Shown here: piece after piece, positions 1 to 10,497 of the stretch
Layout of the letters: each line of letters opens with the position of its first letter
Numbering within the stretch: the stretch's first letter is position 1
The notes under the pieces: generated by a model
The model's database searches: none
Told to the model about the DNA's origin: nothing
The model's input: the letters and a program-made list of their open reading frames with translations, nothing else
Assembly (NCBI GenBank): GCA_041166745.1
Contig: JBEEGH010000034.1
Location: 62,001 to 126,000, forward strand
Source: DASUCS01 sp041166745
GTDB taxonomy: Bacteria; Actinomycetota; Acidimicrobiia; Acidimicrobiales; JACDCH01
Direction of reading: 5' to 3'
Length of the DNA stretch: 64,000 nucleotides
Made by a program: the position numbers and the translations under genes

Positions 1-30
1 CCCTGCGCCGATGATGACTACCTCTGACAC
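1..30 (-). CDS. Partial N-terminus of a FAD/NAD(P)-binding oxidoreductase
   Basis: Ten codons are visible before the window edge. A GTG start at 30 (or 39) reads MSEVVIIGAG, which is the first beta strand and the beginning of the GxGxxG dinucleotide-binding loop of a Rossmann-fold flavoprotein. It overlaps the 3' end of nei by 13 bases on the same strand, suggesting an operon lhr-nei-oxidoreductase. The substrate cannot be judged from this fragment, and the call rests on a short motif only. Confidence 0.5.
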   Translation of the reverse strand, partial: MSEVVIIGAG

Positions 31-764
31 GTCGGACACCAGTACGTCGTGCGGGCCTGCTCGCCTTGGCGTTGTGCGCGGATCGGCGTACCGCACCGGC
101 GGCAGGGCCGCCCGGCCCGTCCGTAGACGTTGCTCGGACGGGCGGCACCACGCATGCTCGCGCGCAACAACTTCGATGCTGTCGCGATGAGTGCCCGCTT
201 CGTATCGCGGTCGACGTCCGCCGCAGAGCGAAACGGGTCGACACCACAGACGAACAGCGTCTCGTTCTTCCAGATGTTGCCGATGCCGGATGCGACTCGC
301 TGGTCGAGGAGCACCACCCCGATCTCCGCATCGGTCATCCGATCGACGGCGCGCTCGACGTCGTCATCTGTCACGTCGAGCGAAGTGAGATCAGGGCCGA
401 GGTGGGCGATGCTTGCATTGGCCGCCAAACCGCTCTCGAGCTCGACGACCGGCGCAGAAAAGCACACTGCCGTCCATCCTTCGACGTCGATGACCGCTCG
501 CGCCAGATGCGCCGGCTTCTTCCAGCGCTCGCCGGTGCGATACAGGTGCCACGAGCCGGTCATGCGCATGTGGGTGCGCAGCGTGATGCCGCCACCAAAC
601 CGGATGAGGAGATGCTTCCCCACCGCTTCGACCGCCTCGATCGTGGTGCCTGGCCTCGGGCGCTTGCCGACCGCCCGAGGTACGTCGAACCGGATCAGGG
701 ACTGACCGACGAGCGCGGGCCGCAACCGATTGGCCGTGCGATGGATCGTGTCGCCCTCGGGCAC
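18..764 (-). CDS. nei: Endonuclease VIII-like DNA glycosylase (Fpg/Nei family)
   Basis: Bifunctional DNA glycosylase/AP lyase that removes oxidised bases. The protein has 248 residues, the usual family length. Once the initiator is removed it starts with the catalytic Pro-Glu pair (MPEGDTI), and a conserved Lys lies near residue 50. It ends in a zinc finger with two CxxC pairs (CRRC and CPTC), the last ending two residues before the stop. Start is GTG at 764, nine bases after the lhr stop, so the two are probably co-transcribed. Mycobacterium tuberculosis also has lhr and nei side by side. MPEGD at the N-terminus favours Nei over Fpg (MutM). Confidence 0.9.
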   Translation of the reverse strand: MPEGDTIHRTANRLRPALVGQSLIRFDVPRAVGKRPRPGTTIEAVEAVGKHLLIRFGGGITLRTHMRMTGSWHLYRTGERWKKPAHLARAVIDVEGWTAVCFSAPVVELESGLAANASIAHLGPDLTSLDVTDDDVERAVDRMTDAEIGVVLLDQRVASGIGNIWKNETLFVCGVDPFRSAADVDRDTKRALIATASKLLRASMRGAARPSNVYGRAGRPCRRCGTPIRAQRQGEQARTTYWCPTCQR

Positions 765-773
765 AGGAGGCGC

Positions 774-3700
774 CTAGCTGCGCGGCGCTCGGTTCACGAG
801 CCCCTTGTACCCATCGACGAAGCCCGCCTGCCGTAGTTGTTCGGCGGCGGCCTCGACCTCGCGGACGGGCTCGCCGTTGACCTTGCGGATCTCGAGCGTG
901 CGGTAGCGCCCGCGCTCGACGAGCTGGTGCAGTGCGGAGGCCCAGCCGTCGACCTGGAACGTGACCAGGCTGTGGCCACCACGCTCGAGGTACGCCGCGA
1001 GCTGTCCGTCGATCAGCACGACGTGCGCGCCGGCGGCACGCGCGGGGCGTCCGCCCGATTCCGGCCACGGCAAGGCCGCGCCGTACGGCTGCGCCGGATC
1101 GGTGGCCGCGAGCACGAGCATGGAGTCGCCGGACTCTCGATGCGAGCGGAGGCGGTCGACGGCGCCGGGCATTGCGAACTGTGCGGCACCCAATCCGGCG
1201 ACGAAGTAGCCCCGGCGCACTCGCCCGCGTTCCTCGAGTGCCTTCAGGACGGGATAGACGCCGGCGAAGCCGCCTTCGAGGCCCTCGCCGAGCGCGGCTT
1301 CGCGCGTCAACACGCCGTAGCGCTCGAGCAACTGCGACGCGCGGGCGTGGGCGGCCTCGGTGGATGACGGGCGCGGCGCCAGCAGCGGAGCGACGAGAGA
1401 CCACCGGCCGGACCCTGCGGGCGGGCCGAGCCGCGCGAGGCGGCCGGGACGGGGCCGTCCGGTGGCGCGGCGCGCGGGGCGAGCACGCACGTGAGCCCGC
1501 AGCGGTGCCAACGAATCGTTCGTGACGAGACCGGCCCACACGAGATCCCACAGCGAAGTGAGGACCTCGCCGTCGTCGTAGCGCAGCCCCGCGGCGCCGA
1601 TGGCCTGTACCAGCTCGGGCCAAAATGACGCGCCCCGCGCTTCGAGGTGCGCGAGCAACGCCTGATGCCCGGGACCGAGATCGATCTCGGTCGCTGACGG
1701 AACGAGCAGCGGGGCCTGATCGCGGAACACCACTCGGATGCGTCCGTCGGACGATCCGATGGCGCCCGCACCGACCCACACCACCTCGCCTGACGTGCAC
1801 AAGAGATCGAGATCTGAAGCGCGGTATTCGGCGAGGCGGGCGGGCAGCACATCAGCTTCGAGCACAGAGGCGGGGATCGCCGCGCCCGACAGCACACCGA
1901 GCACGTCCACTACACCGTCGATGCCATGCCGATTGGATCCGACGCCCTGCCACGCGGGCAGGAACCGCGCGAGGGCGACGCCATCGACCGGCTCGACCTC
2001 CCGCCGCAACACGGCGAGCGAGCGCCGCCGCAACTGACGGAGCACGTCGTCGTCACACCACTCGCGCTCGACTCCGTCGGGCCGGAACTCGCCGCGTACG
2101 ACGCGCCCTTCGCGTTCGAGTTTCTCGAGCGACGGCTGCACCCGATCGGCGCCGACGCCCAGATGGGCGGCAACGTGCGCGGTGAGGAACGGTCCGTGGG
2201 TCCGCGCGAATCGGGCGACCAGATCGAGCATCGGCTCGTCGACCGATTCGGTGAACGCACCCGGCAGGCCGATCGGCAGCGCGACGCCGAGCGCATCGCG
2301 CAAGCGGGCTGCATCTTCCGCCGCGGCGAATCGAGTCTCGCCCGCGATCGACACCGCGATGGCCCGACGCTCGCTCACGAGTTGCTCGGCCCACGGAGAA
2401 GGGTCGGAGACCGAACGGGCGTCGAGGTCGACCGCGGTCATCGGGCCGAGCACGCGCAGCAGGTCGTGCAGCTCATCCGCATCGCGGGCTCGCCGGCCGT
2501 CGACCAGGTGCTGCAGCTCGAGCTCGAGGTCGGCCAGCGCGCCGGGGTCGAGCAGGTCGCGGAGCTCCTCGGCGCCGAGGAGATCGCGCAGCAGATCGCG
2601 GTCCAACGACAATGCCGCCGCCCGGCGTTCGGCGATCGGCGAATCGCCTTCGTACATGTAGGCCGCGATCCACGAGAACACGAGCGACTGCGCGAACGGA
2701 GAGGCGCTCTGTGTGTCGACCGGTACGACCCGGATCGCGCGCGACCGCAGCTCGGCCAGCACCGTGCGCAACGCGGGAACGTCGAACACGTCGTTGATGC
2801 ACTCGCGCGTGGCCTCGAGCAAGATCGGGAAGGTCGGGTGGTTGGCGGCCACGGACAACAGATCGGCCGCCTTCTGGCGCTGTTGCCACAACGGTGTGCG
2901 CTTGTCGGGACGGCGACGGGGAAGGAGCAGTGCGCGGGCCGCGCATTCACGGAAGCGTGACGCGAACATTGCCGTGTTCGGCAGCTGGCTGATCACGAGA
3001 TCGTCGATCTCTTCCGGATCGATCAAGAGGTCGGCGATCGGGAGCTCGTCGATCGCCTCCGGCAGGCGCACCACGATGCCGTCGTCGCTCCACAACAACT
3101 CGACGTCGATCCCCCACCGTTCGGACAGCCGCGCCTGCAGTGCCATCGCCCAAGGGGCGTGCACCTGCGCGCCAAAGGGCGACAGGATGCACACGCGCCA
3201 ATCGCCGATCTCGTCGCGGAAGCGCTCGACGACGATCGTGCGGTCGTCGGGCACCGCGCCGGTGGCCTCGGCCTGCTCGTCGAGGTACTGCACGAGGTTG
3301 GTCGCCGCCCGCGGATCGAGGCCGAACTCGTCGTGGAGTCGCTGCACTGCGGGCGCGCCCCATCCGCGCACGTTGCGAACGAACTCCCCGACGGCGCGCC
3401 CGAGCTCGAGCGGCCGGCCCGGGCCGTCGCCGTGCCAGAACGGCATCTTCCCCGGCATCCCCGGTGCCGGCGTGACGATCACCCGCTCGTACGTGATGTC
3501 TTCGATGCGCCACGTCGACGCGCCGAGCAGGAACGTCTCCCCCGGCCGTGACTCGTACACCATCTCCTCGTCGAGCTCGCCCACGCGAGTGCCGTCGGGG
3601 AGGAACACGCCGAACAACCCACGATCGGGGATCGTGCCGCCGCTCGTGACGGCAAGCCGCTGCGCGCCAGCGCGGCCGCGCACGATGCCGTTGACGCGAT

Positions 3701-5252
3701 CCCACACGATGCGCGGTCGCAGCTCGGCGAACTCGTCGCTCGGGTAACGGCCGGACAACAGATCGAGCACCGTCGCGAGCACGTCGTCGGACAAGTCGGC
3801 GAAGTTGGCGGACCGGCGCACGAGCGCGGCCAGCTCGTCGAGCTTCCACTCGTCGAGCGCGCACATCGCGACGATCTGCTGCGCGAGTACGTCGAGCGGG
3901 TTGCGCGGATAGCGGGTGTGCTCGATCAAGCCATCGCGCATGCGCTGGACCACGACGGTGGCCTCGACGAGATCCGCGCGATGTTTGGGAAAGAGCTTGC
4001 CCCGGCTCGGCTCGCCCACCTGGTGGCCGGCGCGGCCGATGCGTTGCAAGCCCGACGCCACGGACCGGGGCGACTCCACCTGGACGACGAGGTCGACGGC
4101 ACCCATGTCGATGCCGAGCTCGAGACTCGACGTGCACACGAGCCCGCGAAGGCGCCCTGACTTCAACGCGTCTTCGATCTGGAGCCGCCGCTCACGCGAC
4201 AGCGACCCGTGATGCGCCATCACGAGGTCTTCGGCGGGAGCGTCCGTCGGCGGCGTCCCGCTCGCCTCGGCGGCGGCGTTCTCGCCTTCGAACTTCAGCT
4301 CGTTGAGCCGCGTCGCCAACCGCTCGGCCAGTCGACGGGAGTTCACGAAGATGAGCGTGGACCGATGCGACTCGACGAGCTCGAGCAGCCGCGGATGCAT
4401 GGCCGGCCAGATCGAGCGTCGGACCGGGCCCGCTGCCGCCGGCCCGCTGACCGGCTCTTCGATGATCTCACCGAGCGCGCCCATGTCGTCGACCGGCACG
4501 ATCACTTCCACGTCGAGCTGCTTGCGCATGCCCGCGTCGACGATCGTGACCGGCCGCGGCTGGCCATCCTCGCCGCGCCCGCCGAGGAAACGGGCGATCT
4601 CGTCGAGCGGACGTTGCGTGGCGGACAGGCCGATGCGCTGCGGTGACTGGTCGCAGATGGCCTCGAGCCGCTCGAGCGTCAACGAGAGATGGGCGCCGCG
4701 TTTGGTGGCGGCCAGCGCGTGGATCTCGTCGATGATCACCGCGTCGATGTTGCGCAGGGTCTCGCGGGCCTGCGAGGTGAGCATGAGGTACAGCGACTCG
4801 GGCGTGGTGATGAGCAGGTCGGGTGGTTCACGCACCAGCCGACGCCGTTCGTCTGACGGTGTGTCGCCGGTGCGCATGCCCACCGAGGGTTGATGCACGG
4901 TGAGGCCGAGACGCTCGGCGGCCAGACGGCTGCCGGCGAGCGGAGCCCGCAGGTTCTTCTCCACGTCGACCGCCAGGGCGCGCAGCGGAGACACATAGAG
5001 AAGACGCGTGCGCCGCACCTTCTCGGGGGCCGGCTCGGTCATCAGCCGATCGATGCCCCACAGGAACGCGGCCAGCGTCTTGCCCGAGCCCGTGGGAGCG
5101 AGGATCAGCGTGTGGTCGCCGGCGGCGATGGCCGGCCAGCCCTGCGCCTGGGCGTCTGTGGGCGCGGGAAAGCTGGACTCGAACCAGGCCCGAACGGGCG
5201 CCGAGAAACGGTCAAGCGCTATCCGACTGACTCTACGGCCGGGGTACGACAG
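774..5252 (-). CDS. lhr: Large ATP-dependent DNA helicase Lhr
   Basis: Superfamily 2 DNA helicase linked to repair of damaged DNA. The Walker A motif APTGSGKT lies at about 5076-5099, the DEIH box at about 4719-4730, SATQRP follows, and QRIGRAGH is the motif VI. A long C-terminal winged-helix and Lhr-core region completes roughly 1480 residues. The first in-frame ATG (5040-5042) lies downstream of Walker A, so it cannot be the real start. The frame stays open up to a TAA at 5265-5267 and has no ATG, GTG or TTG before Walker A, leaving CTG at 5252 or a non-canonical codon. The 5' end is therefore tentative. Divergent from the DtxR-family gene and followed by nei. Confidence 0.85.
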   Translation of the reverse strand: MSYPGRRVSRIALDRFSAPVRAWFESSFPAPTDAQAQGWPAIAAGDHTLILAPTGSGKTLAAFLWGIDRLMTEPAPEKVRRTRLLYVSPLRALAVDVEKNLRAPLAGSRLAAERLGLTVHQPSVGMRTGDTPSDERRRLVREPPDLLITTPESLYLMLTSQARETLRNIDAVIIDEIHALAATKRGAHLSLTLERLEAICDQSPQRIGLSATQRPLDEIARFLGGRGEDGQPRPVTIVDAGMRKQLDVEVIVPVDDMGALGEIIEEPVSGPAAAGPVRRSIWPAMHPRLLELVESHRSTLIFVNSRRLAERLATRLNELKFEGENAAAEASGTPPTDAPAEDLVMAHHGSLSRERRLQIEDALKSGRLRGLVCTSSLELGIDMGAVDLVVQVESPRSVASGLQRIGRAGHQVGEPSRGKLFPKHRADLVEATVVVQRMRDGLIEHTRYPRNPLDVLAQQIVAMCALDEWKLDELAALVRRSANFADLSDDVLATVLDLLSGRYPSDEFAELRPRIVWDRVNGIVRGRAGAQRLAVTSGGTIPDRGLFGVFLPDGTRVGELDEEMVYESRPGETFLLGASTWRIEDITYERVIVTPAPGMPGKMPFWHGDGPGRPLELGRAVGEFVRNVRGWGAPAVQRLHDEFGLDPRAATNLVQYLDEQAEATGAVPDDRTIVVERFRDEIGDWRVCILSPFGAQVHAPWAMALQARLSERWGIDVELLWSDDGIVVRLPEAIDELPIADLLIDPEEIDDLVISQLPNTAMFASRFRECAARALLLPRRRPDKRTPLWQQRQKAADLLSVAANHPTFPILLEATRECINDVFDVPALRTVLAELRSRAIRVVPVDTQSASPFAQSLVFSWIAAYMYEGDSPIAERRAAALSLDRDLLRDLLGAEELRDLLDPGALADLELELQHLVDGRRARDADELHDLLRVLGPMTAVDLDARSVSDPSPWAEQLVSERRAIAVSIAGETRFAAAEDAARLRDALGVALPIGLPGAFTESVDEPMLDLVARFARTHGPFLTAHVAAHLGVGADRVQPSLEKLEREGRVVRGEFRPDGVEREWCDDDVLRQLRRRSLAVLRREVEPVDGVALARFLPAWQGVGSNRHGIDGVVDVLGVLSGAAIPASVLEADVLPARLAEYRASDLDLLCTSGEVVWVGAGAIGSSDGRIRVVFRDQAPLLVPSATEIDLGPGHQALLAHLEARGASFWPELVQAIGAAGLRYDDGEVLTSLWDLVWAGLVTNDSLAPLRAHVRARPARRATGRPRPGRLARLGPPAGSGRWSLVAPLLAPRPSSTEAAHARASQLLERYGVLTREAALGEGLEGGFAGVYPVLKALEERGRVRRGYFVAGLGAAQFAMPGAVDRLRSHRESGDSMLVLAATDPAQPYGAALPWPESGGRPARAAGAHVVLIDGQLAAYLERGGHSLVTFQVDGWASALHQLVERGRYRTLEIRKVNGEPVREVEAAAEQLRQAGFVDGYKGLVNRAPRS

Positions 5253-5277
5253 TGAGGCTGGGCCTTACACTCCTGGC

Positions 5278-5949
5278 GTGGCTGAGTACGTCTCCCCCGA
5301 ATGGCATCCCGCCTTCGAGGAGTACTGCGAGACCATCTTCGAGCTCCGAGAAGACGACGTCGACGTCATCCAGGCTCGGGTGGCGGAGCGCCTCGAGATC
5401 TCTCGCCCGGCCGTCTCCGAGATGATCAAACGGATGGAAGGCGAGGGTCTCGTCCAGCTGCGGGCGGGCTCGATCACGCTGACCGACAGCGGACTGCGGC
5501 TCGCCGAGCGGGTCGTGCGTCGCCATCGACTGGCCGAGCGCTTCCTCACGGACATCCTCGGCTTGTCGTGGGCCGAGGCCCACAAAGAGGCCGGGAAGTG
5601 GGAGCACGTGATCTCCGAGAAGGTCGAGCAGGCGATCATGCGCGTGCTCGACAACCCCACCACATGCCCGCACGGCAATCCGATCCCGGGCAGCGACTAC
5701 GCCGCGCCGCCAGCAGTTCCGCTCGTCGATCTCGACGTGGGCAGCGGCTTCACGGTGTCACGCATCCCGGAGGAGTTGGAGTTCTCTCCCGGCTTGCTCG
5801 AGTTCCTCGAGGAGGCCGACGTGTTGCCCGGCCGTCACGGAACGATCACCGCAACCTCACCCGACGGCACGACCACTGTCGAGATCGAGGGCCGCCACGT
5901 GGGCATCGGCTCGTTTGCCTCGAAGCGGATCCTCGTCACCTCCGGCTGA
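5278..5949 (+). CDS. DtxR/MntR-family metal-dependent transcriptional regulator
   Basis: A 223-residue metalloregulator with an N-terminal winged helix (residues ~10-65), a dimerisation/metal domain (~70-140, including CPHGNPIPG near 130) and a C-terminal FeoA/SH3-like domain (~150-220). Compared with DtxR, His83, Glu87, His102, Glu109 and His110 match metal ligands. The DtxR Met10 position is Glu15 and the Cys102 position is Gly106, so the effector metal (Fe or Mn) cannot be assigned. Start chosen is GTG 5278, where similarity begins. It diverges from lhr with a gap of only about 25 bases and converges on the DsrE gene. Confidence 0.87.
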   Translation: MAEYVSPEWHPAFEEYCETIFELREDDVDVIQARVAERLEISRPAVSEMIKRMEGEGLVQLRAGSITLTDSGLRLAERVVRRHRLAERFLTDILGLSWAEAHKEAGKWEHVISEKVEQAIMRVLDNPTTCPHGNPIPGSDYAAPPAVPLVDLDVGSGFTVSRIPEELEFSPGLLEFLEEADVLPGRHGTITATSPDGTTTVEIEGRHVGIGSFASKRILVTSG

Positions 5950-5964
5950 CGCTCGCGCCGCGCG

Positions 5965-6327
5965 TCACAGGCTGATGACGCGGTCCGCCTCTTCTATGAG
6001 GCGGGCCACATCCGGAGGCGCCACCCACTGTCCGCCGAGCTCGGCCAGGTCGTCATCGGTCGCCCCACGGGCGACGGCGCAGCCCTTTCAGACGTACACC
6101 GGCACTTCGTGCTGTCGAACCTTGGCGAACAGATCGCGAAGTGGCGGCAGACCGAGACCTTCGAGTCGTTCGCGGACATCCGCCTTCACCATCTCGGTTG
6201 CGTCTCCGGCCAGCATGATGCTGACGGCGTGACCCACCTCGATCGAACCGTTCACCGCGAGGTGGATCGGGATCGATGCTCGGGTCGGATCGGCCGCACC
6301 GCTTGTCGCCATGTACAACATCCGCAT
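5965..6327 (-). CDS. DsrE-family sulfur-relay-like protein, probable selenoprotein (Sec at codon 80)
   Basis: A small DsrE/DsrF-fold protein of 120 residues if TGA at 6088-6090 is read as selenocysteine. The frame before TGA ends VPVYV and continues KGCAVARG, then a typical DsrE C-terminus (LIEEADRVISL) to a real TGA at 5965-5967. In the family this site is YVCxxCxxRG, so TGA sits exactly on the first redox cysteine and gives a U-x-x-C motif (Sec80, Cys83). A hairpin follows 12 bases after the codon. Without recoding the product stops at 79 residues and loses the conserved third of the domain. Start ATG 6327 (MRMLYMATSG). It lies 17 bases behind the VOC gene on the same strand. The alternative is a nonsense-mutated pseudogene, but the rest of the frame is intact. 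Confidence 0.75.
6059..6075 (-). promoter_or_regulatory. Candidate bacterial SECIS hairpin of the DsrE gene
   Basis: Downstream of the in-frame TGA, a perfect 6-bp stem GTCGCC/GGCGAC closes a five-base loop CGTGG. Twelve bases separate TGA from the stem, and the loop begins about 18 bases after TGA, with G in its second position. That fits the loose bacterial SECIS model (stem-loop directly 3' of UGA within the coding region). Its function depends on SelB and tRNA-Sec, which are not in this window. Confidence 0.55.
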
Positions 6328-6344
6328 GCGCAGAGCGTACGCGC

Positions 6345-6800
6345 CTACAGCCGCAGGGGTTTGATCGGGGCGAAGACGGCCATGGGATCGTCGCGCCACG
6401 TCTCGGGCTGCACGTCGATGTAGAGCTCGATCTCGTTGCCGTCCGGGTCCTGGATGTAGAGGCTGTGGGTCACGCCGTGATCGGAGGACCCGACGATCGA
6501 TACACCCGCGGCTTCCAGATCACGCACAGCAGCACGAAGCTCGTCGTCCGTGTCGCCGACCTTCAAGCCGAAGTGGTACAGACCGATCCGCCGGCCTTCG
6601 GGGATCGGGACTGCGGTCGGGCCGACCTCGATGAGCAGGAGCTCGTGGTGGGTCCGGCCCGACGAGAACGCCGCCGCCGGCATGCGGAGGGGCGTGTCCC
6701 CCGCGACCTCGGTCCATCCGAGAACGTCCTTGTAGAAGCGGCGAGACCGCTCCAGGTCTTTGACGTACAGCACCACATGGCCGAGCTCTTTGACGTGCAT
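6345..6800 (-). CDS. VOC-family (glyoxalase/extradiol dioxygenase-like) protein
   Basis: A 151-residue vicinal-oxygen-chelate protein. It has the two beta-alpha-beta-beta-beta modules of the fold: ELGHVVLYVKDLERS at the start, with His as first metal ligand, then HHELLLIEVG, a central HFG, and DPDGNEIELYID at the end, with Glu as last ligand. This points to a metal-dependent lyase, isomerase or ring-cleaving dioxygenase, and the substrate is unknown. Start ATG 6800, 60 bases from the divergent amidohydrolase. The DsrE gene follows after 17 bases, so the two probably share a transcript. Confidence 0.8.
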   Translation of the reverse strand: MHVKELGHVVLYVKDLERSRRFYKDVLGWTEVAGDTPLRMPAAAFSSGRTHHELLLIEVGPTAVPIPEGRRIGLYHFGLKVGDTDDELRAAVRDLEAAGVSIVGSSDHGVTHSLYIQDPDGNEIELYIDVQPETWRDDPMAVFAPIKPLRL

Positions 6801-6860
6801 CGGGTGTGCTGAACGCTGCGGGATGGGCACCGATTCCCACCTTCTGAGTACCGTCTGCCC

Positions 6861-8071
6861 ATGGGCACAGATCGGTACACGATCATCTCGGCCGACACGC
6901 ACGCCGGGGGCAGCCACGCCGAGTACCGCGAGTACCTCGACCCGAAGTACGTCGAGGACTTCGATGCCTGGCGCGGCCGCTACAAGAACCCGTACAAGGA
7001 TCTCAAGAACACCGACCTGCGCGTCCGCAACTGGGACAGCGAGCGTCGGTTCAAGGAACAAGAAGCCGACGGCATCGTCGCCGAAGTCATCTTTCCCAAC
7101 ACCGTGCCGCCGTTCTTCCCGAGCTTCGTGCTCTTCGCCCGCCCGCCGACCGACGAGCAGTACGAGCACCGGCTCGCGGGCATCCGTGCCCACAATCGCT
7201 GGCTGGCGGACTGGTGCGCGGAGTACCCGGATCGGCGCGCGGGAATCGGACAGATCTTCCTGAACGACATCGACGACGCAATCGAAGACGTGCGCTGGAT
7301 CAAAGAGCACGGCTTGCGCGGCGGCATCCTCCTGCCCACCATCGCACCGGACGTGACCTGGGTGAAACCGCTGTATCACCCGGACTACGACCGCCTCTGG
7401 GCCGTGTGCGAAGACCTCGGCGTCGTCGTGAACAGTCACGGCGGCACCGGCTCACCCGACTACGGGCCGTTCCCCGTCTCCGCACTTCTGATGATCATGG
7501 AGGTGCAGTTCTACGGACAGCGGCCGTTCGTGCATCTGTTGCTGTCCGGCGTGTTCGAGCGCTTCCCGCGCCTCAAGTTCGCGATGACGGAGATGGGCTG
7601 CGCGTGGGTGCCTCCGATGCTCGACCACCTCGACGGCATGCTCGCCAACGTGCGCGACCGCGGCGCGATCGGAGAGCTTCGCTTCGCGAAAGACCACATC
7701 CTTCCGAAGTCGGCGACGGAGTACTTCCACCAGAACTGCTGGATGGGCGTGAGCCAGCCGGCACAAGCGGATGCTGCCGCCCGCGACGTGATCGGTCTCG
7801 ATCGCTTCATGTGGGGCAGCGACTATCCGCACGACGAGGGGACGTATCCGTTCACGCGCGAGCATCTGCGTCAAGTGTTCGCGGGTGTCGAGCCTGCATT
7901 GATGCGGCGCTTGCTCGCGGAGAACGCCGCGACGCTCTACGAGTTCGATCTCGACAAGCTCGCGCCGATCGCCGCGGAAGTCGGCCCGACCGTGGCCGAG
8001 ATCGCCGAGCCCCTTACCGAGCTGCCCGAAAACGCCAACGAAGCGCTCAGACGGGGAAGGGCCCCCGCCCG

Positions 8072-8075
<4 letters not shown>
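6861..8075 (+). CDS. Amidohydrolase-2 family metal-dependent hydrolase
   Basis: A 404-residue TIM-barrel hydrolase or decarboxylase of the Amidohydro_2 (ACMSD-like) class. The first metal motif is degenerate (SADTHAGG). Later landmarks are VVNSHGGTG, a conserved FVHLLLSGVFERFPRLKF segment, and GSDYPHDEGTYP near the C-terminus with the catalytic Asp. Relatives act on carboxylated or lactone substrates in aromatic and terpenoid breakdown, and the precise reaction is not readable here. Start ATG 6861. The stop overlaps the 3' end of the Hsp70-like gene by four bases, tail to tail. Confidence 0.82.
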
Positions 8076-9871
<1,796 letters not shown>

Positions 9872-9897
9872 TGGCCGGTCAACCTAGTGTCCACAGA

Positions 9898-10497
9898 ATG
9901 CTGTTCGAGCAGCGCTTCTGGCCACTGATCGCCGACGGATCGGTCACGCTCACGTTCCGCCGATGGCGGCGATGCCAAGCGATCGCCGGGCGGCGCTACC
10001 GAACGCCTGGCGGCATCATCGAGGTCGAGCGGGTGGACATCGTGGCGCCGGCCAGCATCACGGATCTCGATGCCCGCCTGTCGGGATTCGAGTCGGCAGC
10101 TGCAGTCGTCGCGAAGCTCGGTGGCGACGAGTCATCACCGACCTATCGCGTGCAGTTCCACATCGTCGCCGAACCCGACCCGCGCGCGGTGCTCGCGGCG
10201 TCCGACGACCTGAGCGCGGAGGATCTGGCCGAGATCGACCGCCGCCTCGATCGCTTCGACCGCGCCAGCAGCCACGGACCGTGGACGAGGGCGGTGCTCG
10301 AAACGATCGCGGCGCGACCCGGGGTTCGAGCGCCGGATCTGGCGCAGGGCTTCGGTCGGGAGACCCAGCCGTTCAAGATCGATGTCCGCAAGCTCAAGAA
10401 CCTCGGACTGACGATCAGCCTCACCGTCGGCTATCGCCTCTCGCCTCGCGGTGAGCGCTACCTCAACGCGCTGGCCAAGCGGCGGACACCTTCGTAG
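9898..10497 (+). CDS. ASCH-like (PUA-fold) protein with C-terminal winged helix
   Basis: A 199-residue protein. The first ~75 residues (LFEQRFWPLIADGSVTLTFRRW onward to VERVDIV) resemble ASCH domains, which are PUA-related RNA-binding modules that usually start with a motif for a bound nucleotide or RNA. The C-terminal ~75 residues (AVLETIAARPGVRAPDLAQ to LSPRGERYL) look like a small winged helix. Start ATG 9898, since the upstream GTG at 9871 lies on the start codon of the divergent Hsp70-like gene. Its 3' end overlaps the converging aminotransferase gene by 40 bases. The target is unknown. Confidence 0.55.
   Translation: MLFEQRFWPLIADGSVTLTFRRWRRCQAIAGRRYRTPGGIIEVERVDIVAPASITDLDARLSGFESAAAVVAKLGGDESSPTYRVQFHIVAEPDPRAVLAASDDLSAEDLAEIDRRLDRFDRASSHGPWTRAVLETIAARPGVRAPDLAQGFGRETQPFKIDVRKLKNLGLTISLTVGYRLSPRGERYLNALAKRRTPS

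Noticed and set aside
391..1800. Long open frame antisense to lhr and nei (and several others of 300-700 codons across the window)
   Set aside because: Arg/Pro/Ala-rich translations without domains, lying opposite well-supported genes; typical of high-G+C third-codon-position bias.
774..5042. Lhr starting at ATG 5042
   Set aside because: This would delete the Walker A motif found directly upstream in the same frame.
5965..6327. Frameshift instead of recoding in the DsrE gene
   Set aside because: The same frame continues after TGA with family-typical sequence, so no shift is needed; a nonsense mutation remains possible and is stated in the feature.
6088..6399. A 103-residue gene ending at the TGA at 6088
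   Set aside because: This reading removes the conserved C-terminal third of a DsrE protein and extends the N-terminus beyond the conserved MRMLYMATSG; recoding of TGA explains the full domain better.
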